Below, in pieces: positions 34,928 to 43,981 of a DNA stretch of 64,000 nt. Source of the DNA: Pseudoduganella albidiflava (GTDB taxonomy: Bacteria; Pseudomonadota; Gammaproteobacteria; Burkholderiales; Burkholderiaceae_D); contig NZ_CP036401.1 in NCBI RefSeq assembly GCF_004322755.1, positions 2,976,001 through 3,040,000 on the forward strand, written 5' to 3'. Made by a program: the position numbers and the translations under genes. The notes beneath the pieces are model-generated. The model ran no database searches and was not told where the DNA came from. It saw nothing but the letters and a program-made list of their open reading frames with translations. Position 1 is the stretch's first letter, and every line of letters starts with the position of its first letter.

Positions 34928-36745
34928 ATGGATAGTTTGCTGCCTTACTTCGAACGTGAACTGGTGTCATTGCGCCGGCTGTGCCGCGAGTTCAGCGAAC
35001 GGTATCCAAAGATTGGGGGAAAGCTTCAACTGGGTGCCGATATCTGCCCCGACCCACATGTGGAGCAGCTGATCGAGTCCGTGGCGCTGATCGCCGCACG
35101 CGTGGCGAAGCGCCAGGACGATGGTTACCCTGAATTCACCGAGGGGTTGCTGGAGTCGCTGTTCCCGCACTACCTGCTGCCTTTCCCTTCTTGCACGATC
35201 GTGCAAGCCACCCATCCGGCCGTGCGCGCTGCGGGGACGCAACCCGTGTTGACGCTGGCACGCGGAACCGAATTGCATTCTGAAGTGCTGAGCGGCGTTC
35301 GCTGTCAGTTCCGCACGGCCTACGACATCACGCTCGCCCCCGTAGCGGTGATCCAGGCGCGTTTCGACAACGCAGTCCGTCCCTCCAGCGGATCGGAGCT
35401 GCCACCCGGGGCGACTTCCGCGATCAGCATCACGCTACAAGGCGAAGGGGTGGCCCAGCTAGGCCGCATACGTGTATTCATCGACGGCGAGCCTTCGTTT
35501 TGCGCATGCCTGCGCGACGCACTCTTCTTGCGTGCGCGCTGCGCCCATATCGAGGTAGAAGAAGGGCCCTGGCAGCCGTTGTCCGTGATTCCATTCGCGC
35601 AAGTGGGTTTTGCGGAAGAGGATGCGCTGATTCCCTTTGGGGCGCGGTCGCATCCTGCCTACCGTGGACTCACCGAATTCTTCGCGTTCCCCGAAAAGTT
35701 CAACTTCTTCGATATCGATCTCGCCGAGATCGCACGCCACGTGCCGATTGGCGCGGGCAGGTTCACGCTGCATCTGGCAATCGGCGATCTCCGATGGGAT
35801 TCGGACACTGCGCGAATGCTGGCCAGCCTGTCCGCCGGGAACCTGCTGCTGGGCTGCAGTCCGGCCGTCAACCTGTTCGAACGGTCCGGCGTGCCCGTCG
35901 CATTGACACACTTTTCAGCTGATTATGGCGTCGTTGCGGATGCGTCGCGAGCATCGGACTTCGAGGTTTACTCAATCGACTCGGTCCGCATGATACGTGG
36001 CACCGGCACGGACGAATCCATCACCGAGTTCCGGCCATTCTACGCATTGCGGCACGGCGAAAGGGTCGAGGGCAACCAGCACTACTGGGTGGCGCGGACG
36101 GATGGCGCCGTGGCGGCCGCCAGCCCCGGCCATGAAAAACGGATCACGCTGGTCGATGCCGACTTCGATCCGATGGCGGTGCGGAAGACAAGCCTGTCGA
36201 TCAAGCTGACATGCACGAATCGGGATCTGCCCGCATCGTTGGGCAGCAGCGGAGAGTTGTTTCCGCCGCGCGATGCCGACAGCGCGAAGATCCGCTACGT
36301 GCGCAAGCCAACGCCGCCCTACCGGTTCGGGTCGGAACCGGCGCGGCACTGGCGGCTCATTTCCCACCTCACGCTCAATCACCATGCGCTGTCGCGGGAC
36401 GGCCTGCCGGCATTGCGCGAGATGCTGGCCCTGTACGACCTGCCGCAATCGCCGATCTCCCGGCGACAGATTGACGGCATCGTGGCGCTCGACCAAGCCG
36501 AAACCGTTACGTGGCTGCGGCACAAATACGGGTCGTCGCTTGTCCACGGTCTGGAAGTACGGCTGACGCTCGATGAAGGAGCCTTTGCCGGCACCAGCAT
36601 GCATTTGTTCATCGAAGTGATCGACCATTTCCTGGGCCTGTATGTGCAGGTCAACAGCTTCATCGAACTCGTCGTGCTCTCTAAACAAACCGGAAAGGAG
36701 TTGGTCCGATGCAAACCTCGGAACGGCTTTGTGAAGCCAGTGTGA
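34928..36745 (+). CDS. tssF: Type VI secretion baseplate protein TssF
   Basis: A 605-residue component of the T6SS wedge, two copies per TssG. The start MDSLLPYFERELVSLRRLC and the following FSERYPKIGGKL and GYPEFTEGLLESLFPHYL regions are textbook TssF. GAGAGGA lies before the ATG. The gene overlaps tssG by 37 bp, which suggests coupled translation of the two partners. It opens the rightward part of the T6SS island. Confidence 0.93.
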   Translation: MDSLLPYFERELVSLRRLCREFSERYPKIGGKLQLGADICPDPHVEQLIESVALIAARVAKRQDDGYPEFTEGLLESLFPHYLLPFPSCTIVQATHPAVRAAGTQPVLTLARGTELHSEVLSGVRCQFRTAYDITLAPVAVIQARFDNAVRPSSGSELPPGATSAISITLQGEGVAQLGRIRVFIDGEPSFCACLRDALFLRARCAHIEVEEGPWQPLSVIPFAQVGFAEEDALIPFGARSHPAYRGLTEFFAFPEKFNFFDIDLAEIARHVPIGAGRFTLHLAIGDLRWDSDTARMLASLSAGNLLLGCSPAVNLFERSGVPVALTHFSADYGVVADASRASDFEVYSIDSVRMIRGTGTDESITEFRPFYALRHGERVEGNQHYWVARTDGAVAAASPGHEKRITLVDADFDPMAVRKTSLSIKLTCTNRDLPASLGSSGELFPPRDADSAKIRYVRKPTPPYRFGSEPARHWRLISHLTLNHHALSRDGLPALREMLALYDLPQSPISRRQIDGIVALDQAETVTWLRHKYGSSLVHGLEVRLTLDEGAFAGTSMHLFIEVIDHFLGLYVQVNSFIELVVLSKQTGKELVRCKPRNGFVKPV

Positions 36746-37803
36746 TCGACCGGCTGCTGGCCGAGCCGCACCGCTTCCAGTTCGCGCAGGCAGTGCGACT
36801 GCTGCTGCGCTGGCTTAGAAAAAACGGCTTGGCTGGCGAAGGAGCCGTGCTGCAGTTTCGTAACAGCCTGGCGATGACTTTTCCGCCCAGTGAGATCGAG
36901 GCGTTGGAAGCCGGGCCGGGAGCGCTCGATTCCGCTGCCCGAATCCTGGACGGGCTGCGTACTGGCGGCGCGGTGCGCTTTACGTTGACCCCGGCATTCG
37001 TCGGGTTGCTCGGCACGCAGGGAGGCCTGCCGCTTACCGTGACGGAACGGATCGCCGCGTCCCTGCGCTGGGGCGACGACGATAGCGCCCGTGCGTTCGT
37101 CGACCTGTTCACGCAGCGGCTCACCACCTTGTTCGTCCGCGCCTTGGGCAAGTTCCGGCTGGAGCAGACGATCGACACCGATGGTACCGACACGCGCCTG
37201 CCGTTGATGCTGGCATTGGCGGGCATCCGTAACGGCGTGGCAGGCGGTGTACAGGGTGAGCTCAACGGCGTTCCCGATGAAGTGATGGCGTATTACGCCG
37301 GGTTGCTGCGCACTCGGCCGGTTTCGGCGAACGCGGTGGCGAACGTGTTGAGCGACTACTTCGCCGTGCCGATCGCCCTGGAGCCGTTCGTGGGGAACTG
37401 GGATCACATTCCCGACCACAAGCGCAGCCGGCTCGGCAGCCGTGAGTGCTCAGGCGCCAGGCTGGGAAATGGCGCGATGCTGGGAAACCGGCTCTGGCGA
37501 CGCGACCAGCAGGTGGACATCCATATCGGACCTGTCGACCGGCCTGATTTCGAACGCTTCCTGCCTGGCACGCCCGGCGCGGCGGCACTCGAAAGCATGC
37601 TGGCACTGTTCGGCCTGCCTGCCCTGACGTTCGAGGTGCGTTTGCACCTGAAGCCATCGGCCTCGCGACGCGTGGTGTTGACAAGCCGGAGGGGGGCCGA
37701 GACAAGCCGGCTGGGTTGGGACGCTCATCTCGATGGCGAAGCGGGCCGGGTGGCGCGAACGGAAACCGGATACGCGTTGAAGCCATCGGTGGCGAGACGC
37801 TGA
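36709..37803 (+). CDS. tssG: Type VI secretion baseplate protein TssG
   Basis: A 364-residue wedge protein that binds TssF and TssK. The N-terminal PHRFQFAQAVRLLLRW and the block TPAFVGLLGTQGGLP (about 97-111) are the TssG signatures; the Thr/Gly-rich region PGTPGAAALE falls near residue 285. A GGAG box sits about 9 bp before the ATG, inside the end of tssF. The stop overlaps the next start (TGATG). Confidence 0.92.
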   Translation: MQTSERLCEASVIDRLLAEPHRFQFAQAVRLLLRWLRKNGLAGEGAVLQFRNSLAMTFPPSEIEALEAGPGALDSAARILDGLRTGGAVRFTLTPAFVGLLGTQGGLPLTVTERIAASLRWGDDDSARAFVDLFTQRLTTLFVRALGKFRLEQTIDTDGTDTRLPLMLALAGIRNGVAGGVQGELNGVPDEVMAYYAGLLRTRPVSANAVANVLSDYFAVPIALEPFVGNWDHIPDHKRSRLGSRECSGARLGNGAMLGNRLWRRDQQVDIHIGPVDRPDFERFLPGTPGAAALESMLALFGLPALTFEVRLHLKPSASRRVVLTSRRGAETSRLGWDAHLDGEAGRVARTETGYALKPSVARR

Positions 37804-39026
37804 TGGTCCATATGACTTCATGCAGGGAGAGTGGCATGACACGCCAGGATTTGCATCGATGTGTAAAGGATACTGGCGCGCCGCCAAACCATGGCGGCGC
37901 ATACCGCCCGAAGGGCGATGCGGAATTCGACGCTGCCACGTTGGCACTGTGCAATGCGAGCGACGAAACGTTTTCCCGGCATAGCACGCATCCGCCCCCG
38001 GTTCACGCACGCAACACCAGGCTCTCCAGTGCCTGGAAAGAATGGCCAGCCATTCATGCGTCAGTTTTCGACAGTTCGTTGGCGATGCGGACGATCGACA
38101 CATCATCATCATTCAGCGAGAACGAAGCCGTTTTCAAGATGCTGTTCCATCGCTGCAGGACGGCCGGCTACGCGGCCCCTGCAAACCTGGAGAGATGTCT
38201 CAAGGGAATGGCGGCACTTGCAACCGCAGCGAGCATGTATTGGCTGCGGCCCCATGCACTGTTCGAGCTGACGCCAACCGTGAAACAGTTGCTGGCCTCG
38301 TCGGACCCTGGCGCCGATATTCCGGTGAGCCAGCTTCGACCTCCCTTTCCCGCCTGTTTCATTCGCTTCGGTACCGAACTGCAGCCAGTGGTGACGCTTG
38401 CCGAGGACATCGATCAGCGCGTTACCGGCGCCTATGTATTCGAAGCGGTGAATGACGGCAGGCGGGCAATCACGATCCTGTCGATATTCGAATACGGCGA
38501 TGGTCGGACGCAGGGGGGCGCAACCACGAGCATCGTGATCGAAAACGAAAACGACAGTGTGCTGGATGTGCTGAGAGACGTGCATCTCGAGCCTGGCCTG
38601 TCCGAAACAGTTCATTCCCAACAACTGGCCATTGCCCAGGTTTGCGGCAAGGTTTTCTTGTACTGGTCGATGGCCAATGCGCGACGTCTGGAACAAGCGC
38701 CTCTTGGCGCTGCGATGGCGCGACTGCGTGCTGTCGGTCCAAAGAAGGCTGCCAGGCTTCGCCGCCTGGCTGCGGAGTTATATGACCGTATCGTGTTCGG
38801 CCCGGTGGCCCTGCCGTCGCTTCTCCAGGCTGGCCGCGGGGACGTAGCGCCACATTGGAGAAACGGTCATTTTCGGATGCAGCCCTATGGACCGCAGTCG
38901 ACGTTGCGCAAGGTGGTTTTCATCGCGCCGACTTTGGTGCGTGCCGACAGGCTGGTTGAGTGCCAGACCGCTGCTCGCCAGGAAAATGCAGGCCAATGCG
39001 TTCCTGTCGCGTGCTTACGGAATTGA
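37803..39026 (+). CDS. Hypothetical protein coupled to tssG
   Basis: A 407-residue protein with no domain I can name. It has no signal peptide; the first 90 residues look disordered (His, Pro, Arg-rich), the middle (about 100-300) is a mixed alpha/beta region, and the end holds HWRNGHFRMQPYGP, a His/Arg-rich pattern that I associate with the C-termini of uncharacterised plasmid- or phage-type proteins, without certainty. The ATG overlaps the tssG stop (TGATG), so it is probably translated with it; a second Met (MTRQDLH, 37836) is possible. Its place between baseplate genes and the effector could mean an accessory or adaptor role, or an unrelated passenger. Confidence 0.55.
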   Translation: MVHMTSCRESGMTRQDLHRCVKDTGAPPNHGGAYRPKGDAEFDAATLALCNASDETFSRHSTHPPPVHARNTRLSSAWKEWPAIHASVFDSSLAMRTIDTSSSFSENEAVFKMLFHRCRTAGYAAPANLERCLKGMAALATAASMYWLRPHALFELTPTVKQLLASSDPGADIPVSQLRPPFPACFIRFGTELQPVVTLAEDIDQRVTGAYVFEAVNDGRRAITILSIFEYGDGRTQGGATTSIVIENENDSVLDVLRDVHLEPGLSETVHSQQLAIAQVCGKVFLYWSMANARRLEQAPLGAAMARLRAVGPKKAARLRRLAAELYDRIVFGPVALPSLLQAGRGDVAPHWRNGHFRMQPYGPQSTLRKVVFIAPTLVRADRLVECQTAARQENAGQCVPVACLRN

Positions 39027-39066
39027 TCAGCAATCACCGACGACATATTGAAACGAGGAGAATCCG

Positions 39067-41025
39067 ATGAAATCCGCGATGGATGACAACGCAAAGCTCT
39101 ACAAACAACGATTGTCGTATCGTAGAAATGCGGCACCGAATCAGTGTTTGGCACAACCTTGGTTTGTTCGCTTGCCCAAGCCGGTTTATTACCCTCGACA
39201 TGGCTGTTCAGTGGAACCGCTGATTTGTGGGGAGGAAGTTTTCAAGCGCATCGCCGAAGACCTTAAAAATGCGGTCGACAGCGTGGACATCATTACCTGG
39301 GGATTCGACCCTGGGATGATTCTGGTACGTAAGGAAACAGCACAATCCGGTCAACGCTACGGGGATCTCCTGATCGAAATTGCGACACGCAAGAAGAATC
39401 CAGTGAAGGTTCGCCTGCTCATCTGGCATGACGACTTCGTATCTCAAAAAATAATGAACAATACTCCTGGGTACTATGGCCCTTCGCTGCCGACAATAGG
39501 TGCCAATGGTGGCGTTGGCTATTATTCAGAGGGCCACCAAAATTATAGCGCGGAATGGTATGCCAAGGTGGTCAATCGAGAATTCGAGAATATTTGTCTC
39601 CATGTGCGGCACGTTAAATCCGATCTCCTCGGACGTTCAATGGAGGGAGAAGTGCCGCCCAAGAATCTGGGGTTTACTGGGACGGTCGCTGTCTTATATG
39701 CCGCACACCATCAGAAAATGATTCTGATTGATTTTGAGCGCCCTAAGTCCGCGGTAGGGTACGTGATGGGCCATAATTCAACGACCGAATACTGGGATAC
39801 CGCGGAGCACATATTCGGCGATATACGGCGGGAACGTGTGTTCGATATGCCCCAAGCTGAATTATTGAAGCGCGCGTGGAAAGAAGGTCCTTCATTTGAG
39901 GGAGCATCGCCTGGCTACTCACCGCCACCGCATCTTATGCGACAGAAAGAACGCGCCGTGCAGGATTACATCGACAGACACTCGCGCATAGTAAAGCCAT
40001 ATCAGGACGTATCGTGCAGGGTACGCGGCCCCGTTTTGCACGACCTGAACCACAATTTTTGTCAGGGCTGGCATGAATCCGAGCCACCGGGTTCGGCATT
40101 TCTCGATCTCTTATGGTTCCTGGGCCCGCTCCGGCTAGTCTACAAGATAGTAAGAGCGATTCGCGATATGTCGGATATGCAAATGGATCCAGGGTTTATC
40201 GCACGGCGAAACAAGATTGGAATTTCAGAGTTTCCTCGACAGGGACAAGAGCATACGGTTCAGTTAGTACGAACTCAGCCGCTGCACGGCGAGAAGGCTG
40301 CCAAGGAGTGCTATGCGAATCTTACCCGGCAAATGACGCATTATATATTTATTCAGAATCAATACATTCAGTATGCAGCTTGGGCGGCGCATCTGCGTAC
40401 GTGTGTGCACAACCTACGCGAAGCAGGGTATACGAAACCGGTATACGTGTTTTTAGTTACCTCGACACCGGAAAGGGCAGGTATGGATGGACCTACGCAT
40501 GAGGTTGCTGGAGGGATAGGGCAGATCAAAACGATGCCACGGTTACATCAAGAAGCTGTCAAAGTAGCTGAGCGTGGAGGCACAAGGCCCCCAGTATCGG
40601 AAGAAGAAATGATCGAATCTGGCATCAACGTAGTCATGAGTTCAATGTGGACTTGCTCGGCGGCTAGCGGAAAGTTATTGCCGAGTGATTATGAGGAAAT
40701 ATATATACATACGAAAGTGGCGATTGTCGACGATGCTGCATTTACCGCTGGTTCTACAAATCTGAACCTAAGGAGCATGGCGGTTGATAGCGAATTGAAT
40801 TTGCTCAGCAATGCAGCTGTTGTGGCGTACGATCTGAGAATGAAGCTTTTCCAGCAATGCGCTGGAAAAGCTGGGCCGGGATGTTTTGGAGACATGTCTG
40901 CAGCGTATAATGCATGGAAGTCGCTGCGAGATGATAATCTGGCCAAGAAGAACAGGGGTGAGAATCTGGTCAGTCAACTAATGCCATTTTATGTTGACCG
41001 AAAATTTAGCTCATCATTGATTTAA
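39067..41025 (+). CDS. T6SS phospholipase D effector, Tle5 type
   Basis: A 652-residue protein with two PLD catalytic motifs: His215-x-Lys217 in HHQKMILIDF with GHN at 235-237, and His548-x-Lys550 with Asp555, GSTN at 562-565 and SELN at 575-578. This is the layout of Tle5 (PldA/PldB) antibacterial and trans-kingdom lipases that attack phosphatidylethanolamine and related lipids in target cells. No signal peptide, as expected for VgrG-delivered cargo. GAGGAG precedes the ATG. Thirteen bases after its stop begins the first of four Sel1-type immunity genes. Codon use and G+C are clearly lower than in flanking genes, suggesting horizontal acquisition. Confidence 0.9.
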   Translation: MKSAMDDNAKLYKQRLSYRRNAAPNQCLAQPWFVRLPKPVYYPRHGCSVEPLICGEEVFKRIAEDLKNAVDSVDIITWGFDPGMILVRKETAQSGQRYGDLLIEIATRKKNPVKVRLLIWHDDFVSQKIMNNTPGYYGPSLPTIGANGGVGYYSEGHQNYSAEWYAKVVNREFENICLHVRHVKSDLLGRSMEGEVPPKNLGFTGTVAVLYAAHHQKMILIDFERPKSAVGYVMGHNSTTEYWDTAEHIFGDIRRERVFDMPQAELLKRAWKEGPSFEGASPGYSPPPHLMRQKERAVQDYIDRHSRIVKPYQDVSCRVRGPVLHDLNHNFCQGWHESEPPGSAFLDLLWFLGPLRLVYKIVRAIRDMSDMQMDPGFIARRNKIGISEFPRQGQEHTVQLVRTQPLHGEKAAKECYANLTRQMTHYIFIQNQYIQYAAWAAHLRTCVHNLREAGYTKPVYVFLVTSTPERAGMDGPTHEVAGGIGQIKTMPRLHQEAVKVAERGGTRPPVSEEEMIESGINVVMSSMWTCSAASGKLLPSDYEEIYIHTKVAIVDDAAFTAGSTNLNLRSMAVDSELNLLSNAAVVAYDLRMKLFQQCAGKAGPGCFGDMSAAYNAWKSLRDDNLAKKNRGENLVSQLMPFYVDRKFSSSLI

Positions 41026-41037
41026 GGTGCGGATATT

Positions 41038-42057
41038 GTGAAATTTCCTATTTTGCCTGTCATGTGCCTATTAGTTGCGTTAATGAGCGTAACCCATATT
41101 GCGAAATTTTACGAGGAGCTTACGTTGGAAACTATGCCGTCTGGAATGATGGAATTTAAAATTTCTGATCGGCCCCCTGAATGTGACTCGTGGAGGCGTC
41201 ATATGCCGAAGCATCGGGATCCAAGGGCATACCGAATATATATGGAAGCCCGAAAGCTATGGCGTAGCAAGATTGGATGGCAATTGTCCCATGGCGAACT
41301 AACAACAGTACTAAACGACGTACGGACTGCCGCCGAAATGGGGGATTGGGGAGCGCGGGCGTTGATGGTGAGGTTTTACTTGCGAGGGCTTGGAGTGCTC
41401 GACAGCAACCGCGTTCTCGCCCCCGCTCCCGAAAAGGCGATATCAATCCTGCAGAGCGCTGCAACACTGGGACAGCCATGGGCAATATATGATCTCGGCA
41501 TCGCGCACCAATATGGGTATGGAGGTGTGCACCAATCTGACATTTTGGCTTGGGCGCATTTTTTGAAAGCTGCCGAGCTAGGAAGCCCCGAGGCGCAAAT
41601 GGTACTAGCAAGCGCCTATGGTGAGGCTAGAGAGTTCGTGAAAGAAGAAAAAATGTTGGAATGCGCGTATCGACAACGGCACGGCGATGCTGCCTATGCA
41701 CTCGCTACATATCAAAGGGCCGTTGCAGGAGACTACTTGAAAGCAATTCAATTATTTCAGGCTGGCACGGAATATGGTCATCGGGATTCGGCTACAGCAT
41801 TAGCTATATTGTACGCTGACGGCTACTGGTCATATATGGGCGAGAAATACAGGCCCGCATTTGAGCAGTTAGGTATCAAGGCGGATGCCGAGCGTAGTTG
41901 TCGGTACGAGGAAATCGCCGCAGCTCTCGAGATTAATCCCGACCTCAAGCTTACCCGATTGAATGAGGTGCTGCCACTGCCTCCGGCGAAGCTCCCTCCC
42001 TGGAACGGCGTTGCCGACGCGCTGGAGCCGGAAAGAGAAGGGCCGCCGACCTATTGA
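41038..42057 (+). CDS. Sel1-repeat immunity protein, copy 1
   Basis: A 339-residue protein with a hydrophobic N-terminus (about 4-20) that should take it to the periplasm or anchor it in the inner membrane, followed by Sel1/TPR-like helical repeats (for example GDWGARALMVRFYLRGLGVL and AIYDLGIAHQYGYGGV, each a typical SLR unit) and a conserved Pro-rich end (LPLPPAKLPPWNG). Pseudomonas PldB is likewise neutralised by tandem Sel1-repeat Tli5 proteins, so immunity is the best reading. GTG is used as start, with AAGGTG 8 bp upstream. It is the copy adjacent to the only intact effector and thus its likely cognate. Confidence 0.82.
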   Translation: MKFPILPVMCLLVALMSVTHIAKFYEELTLETMPSGMMEFKISDRPPECDSWRRHMPKHRDPRAYRIYMEARKLWRSKIGWQLSHGELTTVLNDVRTAAEMGDWGARALMVRFYLRGLGVLDSNRVLAPAPEKAISILQSAATLGQPWAIYDLGIAHQYGYGGVHQSDILAWAHFLKAAELGSPEAQMVLASAYGEAREFVKEEKMLECAYRQRHGDAAYALATYQRAVAGDYLKAIQLFQAGTEYGHRDSATALAILYADGYWSYMGEKYRPAFEQLGIKADAERSCRYEEIAAALEINPDLKLTRLNEVLPLPPAKLPPWNGVADALEPEREGPPTY

Positions 42058-42142
42058 GAAGATTCGCGGCTGTTGATCGTGGTCATGATAGCCGGAATAA
42101 GTTTGCAAAGGCGGCGTGGCGCGCCTCCTAACTGTGAGAGAT

Positions 42143-42197
42143 ATGGATGATAGAGATTTTATCGAAGCCGGATTGGCTAAATTGTCGGTGTTTGATC
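42143..42197 (+). pseudogene. Fossil of a vgrG 5' end
   Basis: An ATG followed by 17 codons gives MDDRDFIEAGLAKLSVFD, which lines up with MNKDLLDVGLAALSVFG at the start of the vgrG at 46526; the DNA around the ATG (GAGATATGGATGA versus GAGATGTGGATGA) also matches. The similarity stops abruptly at the terminal repeat of an insertion-sequence remnant. It shows that a vgrG once followed immunity copy 1, just as the present vgrG follows copy 4. Confidence 0.7.
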
Positions 42198-42420
42198 TAG
42201 GGAAGCGCTGAATAAATCGGTTTTAGAGCACCCGGGCGATGGCTGGGTGCGTTGGCCTCAGGCGATGCCGAGAAAGCGCATTTGATCACTATGTAACGGC
42301 TGACTTTGTCGTTTTTTAGGCCTTTGACGGGCGATTCTCGTCCTCAGGACGCAACTTGGGTATGTTGGCTGCCAAGGTACCTGCGAGCCAGTACGAGATT
42401 GGCGAAGCCGAACAGCGCGG
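42198..42420 (-). mobile_element. End fragment of an insertion sequence (IS5-like)
   Basis: The left border, TAGGGAAGCGCTGAATAAATC, shown here in part (GGGAAGCGCTGAATAAA), resembles the terminal inverted repeat of IS5-type elements. Reading leftward, the last codons of a transposase-like frame (PALFGFANLVLARRYLG, stop at 42344-42346) resemble the C-terminus of such transposases. The rest of the element is missing, and the fragment abuts a truncated phospholipase gene at about 42420. So an IS insertion followed by a deletion removed the intervening vgrG and most of the effector. Family assignment is from memory. Confidence 0.55.
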
Positions 42421-42422
42421 GC

Positions 42423-42716
42423 GATGCTGCATTCACTGCTGGCTCTACCAACTTGAACTTGAGGAGTATGGCTTTGGACAGCGAATTGAACGTGCTCTGC
42501 AATGCCGCAACTGTTGCGTACGATCTTAAAACTAAGCTCTTCCAACAAAGTACTGGAAACCCTGGGCCGGCATGTTTTGGCGATATGAAAGACAAATTTC
42601 AGGATTGGAAACTGCTGCAGAATGCCAATCACGTATTGAGGGATAAGGGGCAATCTATGCTTTCTCAGATTGTTCCATTTTACGTTGATCGCGAGCCAAG
42701 CAGTTCGTTGATTTAA
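42423..42716 (+). pseudogene. Truncated phospholipase D effector, C-terminal 97 codons
   Basis: In frame, this piece matches residues 556-652 of the intact effector at 39067 (DAAFTAGSTNLNLRSM, then SELN, and the common end PFYVDR followed by SSSLI). It retains the GSTN motif but lacks both His-x-Lys pairs, so it cannot be a lipase. Its 5' end is the junction with the insertion-sequence remnant. Divergence from the intact copy at many silent and some coding positions shows an old duplication or a related effector allele. Immunity copy 2 follows after 13 bp, the same spacing as in the intact pair. Confidence 0.88.
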
Positions 42717-42729
42717 CCATGGCAGCAAC

Positions 42730-43749
42730 ATGAAGCACTCTATTATTCCTGTCACATGCTTATTCGTTGCACTGATGGGCGGGACACAAATTTCCCACTT
42801 TCGCAAGGAGCTTGCTATGGAAACTATGCCATCTGAAATGGTGGAATTCAAAGTCACCGATCCCTCACCTGAATGCGATTCATGGAGGCGCCATATGCCG
42901 AAATATCGAGATCCGAGGGCATATCGAATATATATGGAGGCCAGAAAACTATGGCGCAGCAAGATTGGGTGGCAGTTGTCTCGTGGCGAATTAACAATTG
43001 TGTTGAACGGAGTACGCAATGCTGCTGAAATGGGGGATTGGGGAGCTCAGGCTCTTATGTCCAAGTTCTACTTGCGAGGGCTTGGAGTGCTCGACACCAA
43101 TCGCGTTCTCGCACCGGCTCCAGACAAGGCGATCGCAATCCTACGGAGCGCCGCAGCGCTGGGCCAACCGTGGGCAATATACGATCTCGGCGTCGCACAC
43201 CAATATGGTTATGGAGGTGTGCGCCCTTCCGAAACCTTGGCGTGGGCGCATTTCCTGAGAGCTGCCAAGCTAGGGAGTCCCGAAGCACAAATGGTACTGG
43301 CAAACGCATATAGCGCGGTTAGAGCGTTCGATAAAGAAGAAAAGATGTTGCAGTGCGCTTATCGACAACGCCACGGCGAGGCTGCTCAGGCGTTTGCAAT
43401 GTATCATAGCGTTATTGCGGCAGACTATCTGCAAGCAATTAAATATTTTCAGAACGGCGTTGAATATGGAAATCACGATTCGGCAGCGGCTTTGAGAAGA
43501 TTATACGCCGACGGCTTCTGGTCATATATGGGCGAGAAATACAAGCCTGCATTCGAGAAGTTAGGTATCAAGGCGGATGCTGAGCGTAGTCGTCGGTATG
43601 AGGAAATCGCCGCAGCTCTCGAGATTAATCCCGATCTCAAGCTGACTAGGCTAAATGAAGTGCTGCCGCTACCGCCAACAAAACTCCCTCCTTGGAACGG
43701 AGTTGTCGACGCGCTGGAGGTGGAAAGGGAGGGGCCGCCAATCTATTAG
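42730..43749 (+). CDS. Sel1-repeat immunity protein, copy 2
   Basis: A 339-residue close paralogue of copy 1 with the same length, N-terminal hydrophobic segment (about 4-20), Sel1-like helical repeats and Pro-rich C-terminus (LPLPPTKLPPWNG). ATG start. Most differences lie in the repeat faces (for example residues 180-250), which could shift specificity. Its former effector is reduced to the truncated gene just upstream, making this an orphan immunity gene. Keeping it open and full length suggests selection for protection against kin that still carry the matching effector; that is inference. Confidence 0.82.
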   Translation: MKHSIIPVTCLFVALMGGTQISHFRKELAMETMPSEMVEFKVTDPSPECDSWRRHMPKYRDPRAYRIYMEARKLWRSKIGWQLSRGELTIVLNGVRNAAEMGDWGAQALMSKFYLRGLGVLDTNRVLAPAPDKAIAILRSAAALGQPWAIYDLGVAHQYGYGGVRPSETLAWAHFLRAAKLGSPEAQMVLANAYSAVRAFDKEEKMLQCAYRQRHGEAAQAFAMYHSVIAADYLQAIKYFQNGVEYGNHDSAAALRRLYADGFWSYMGEKYKPAFEKLGIKADAERSRRYEEIAAALEINPDLKLTRLNEVLPLPPTKLPPWNGVVDALEVEREGPPIY

Positions 43750-43817
43750 ATATATGGTTTCCTAGTAGGAAAGGTTGGCGAAGCCGAAACAGATAAAAAT
43801 AGTCACACGTTTCTCTT

Positions 43818-43866
43818 CGTGACATAAGGGGATGTATGCGTATAAATAGTTACTCGATGCGGGATA
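43818..43866 (+). pseudogene. Possible second fossil of a vgrG start region
   Basis: CGTGACATAAGGGGATGT at 43819-43836 matches CGTGACATAGGGAGATGT just ahead of the present vgrG in 16 of 18 positions, and the next 30 bp keep scattered identity (TTACTCGA and TTGGCC in the same order). The reading frame that follows does not continue as VgrG. It lies 69 bp after immunity copy 2, about the distance from copy 4 to vgrG. Support is moderate because the match is short. Confidence 0.45.
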
Positions 43867-43981
43867 TGTTGGCCGAAGAGACTACAGAAACATCGACGTC
43901 TCTTTTTGGTAGTCAGATCCTTATATAGTTGGTTTTGATCAACGCAATGCTTCCAAGGCTGAAATATCATTTTTATCTAAT

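Noticed and set aside
43770..43792. Another IS remnant, because TTGGCGAAGCCGAA recurs from the 42.4-kb fragment
   Set aside because: Only about 15 bases match and no terminal repeat is present; chance or shared ancestry of the spacer cannot be told apart.
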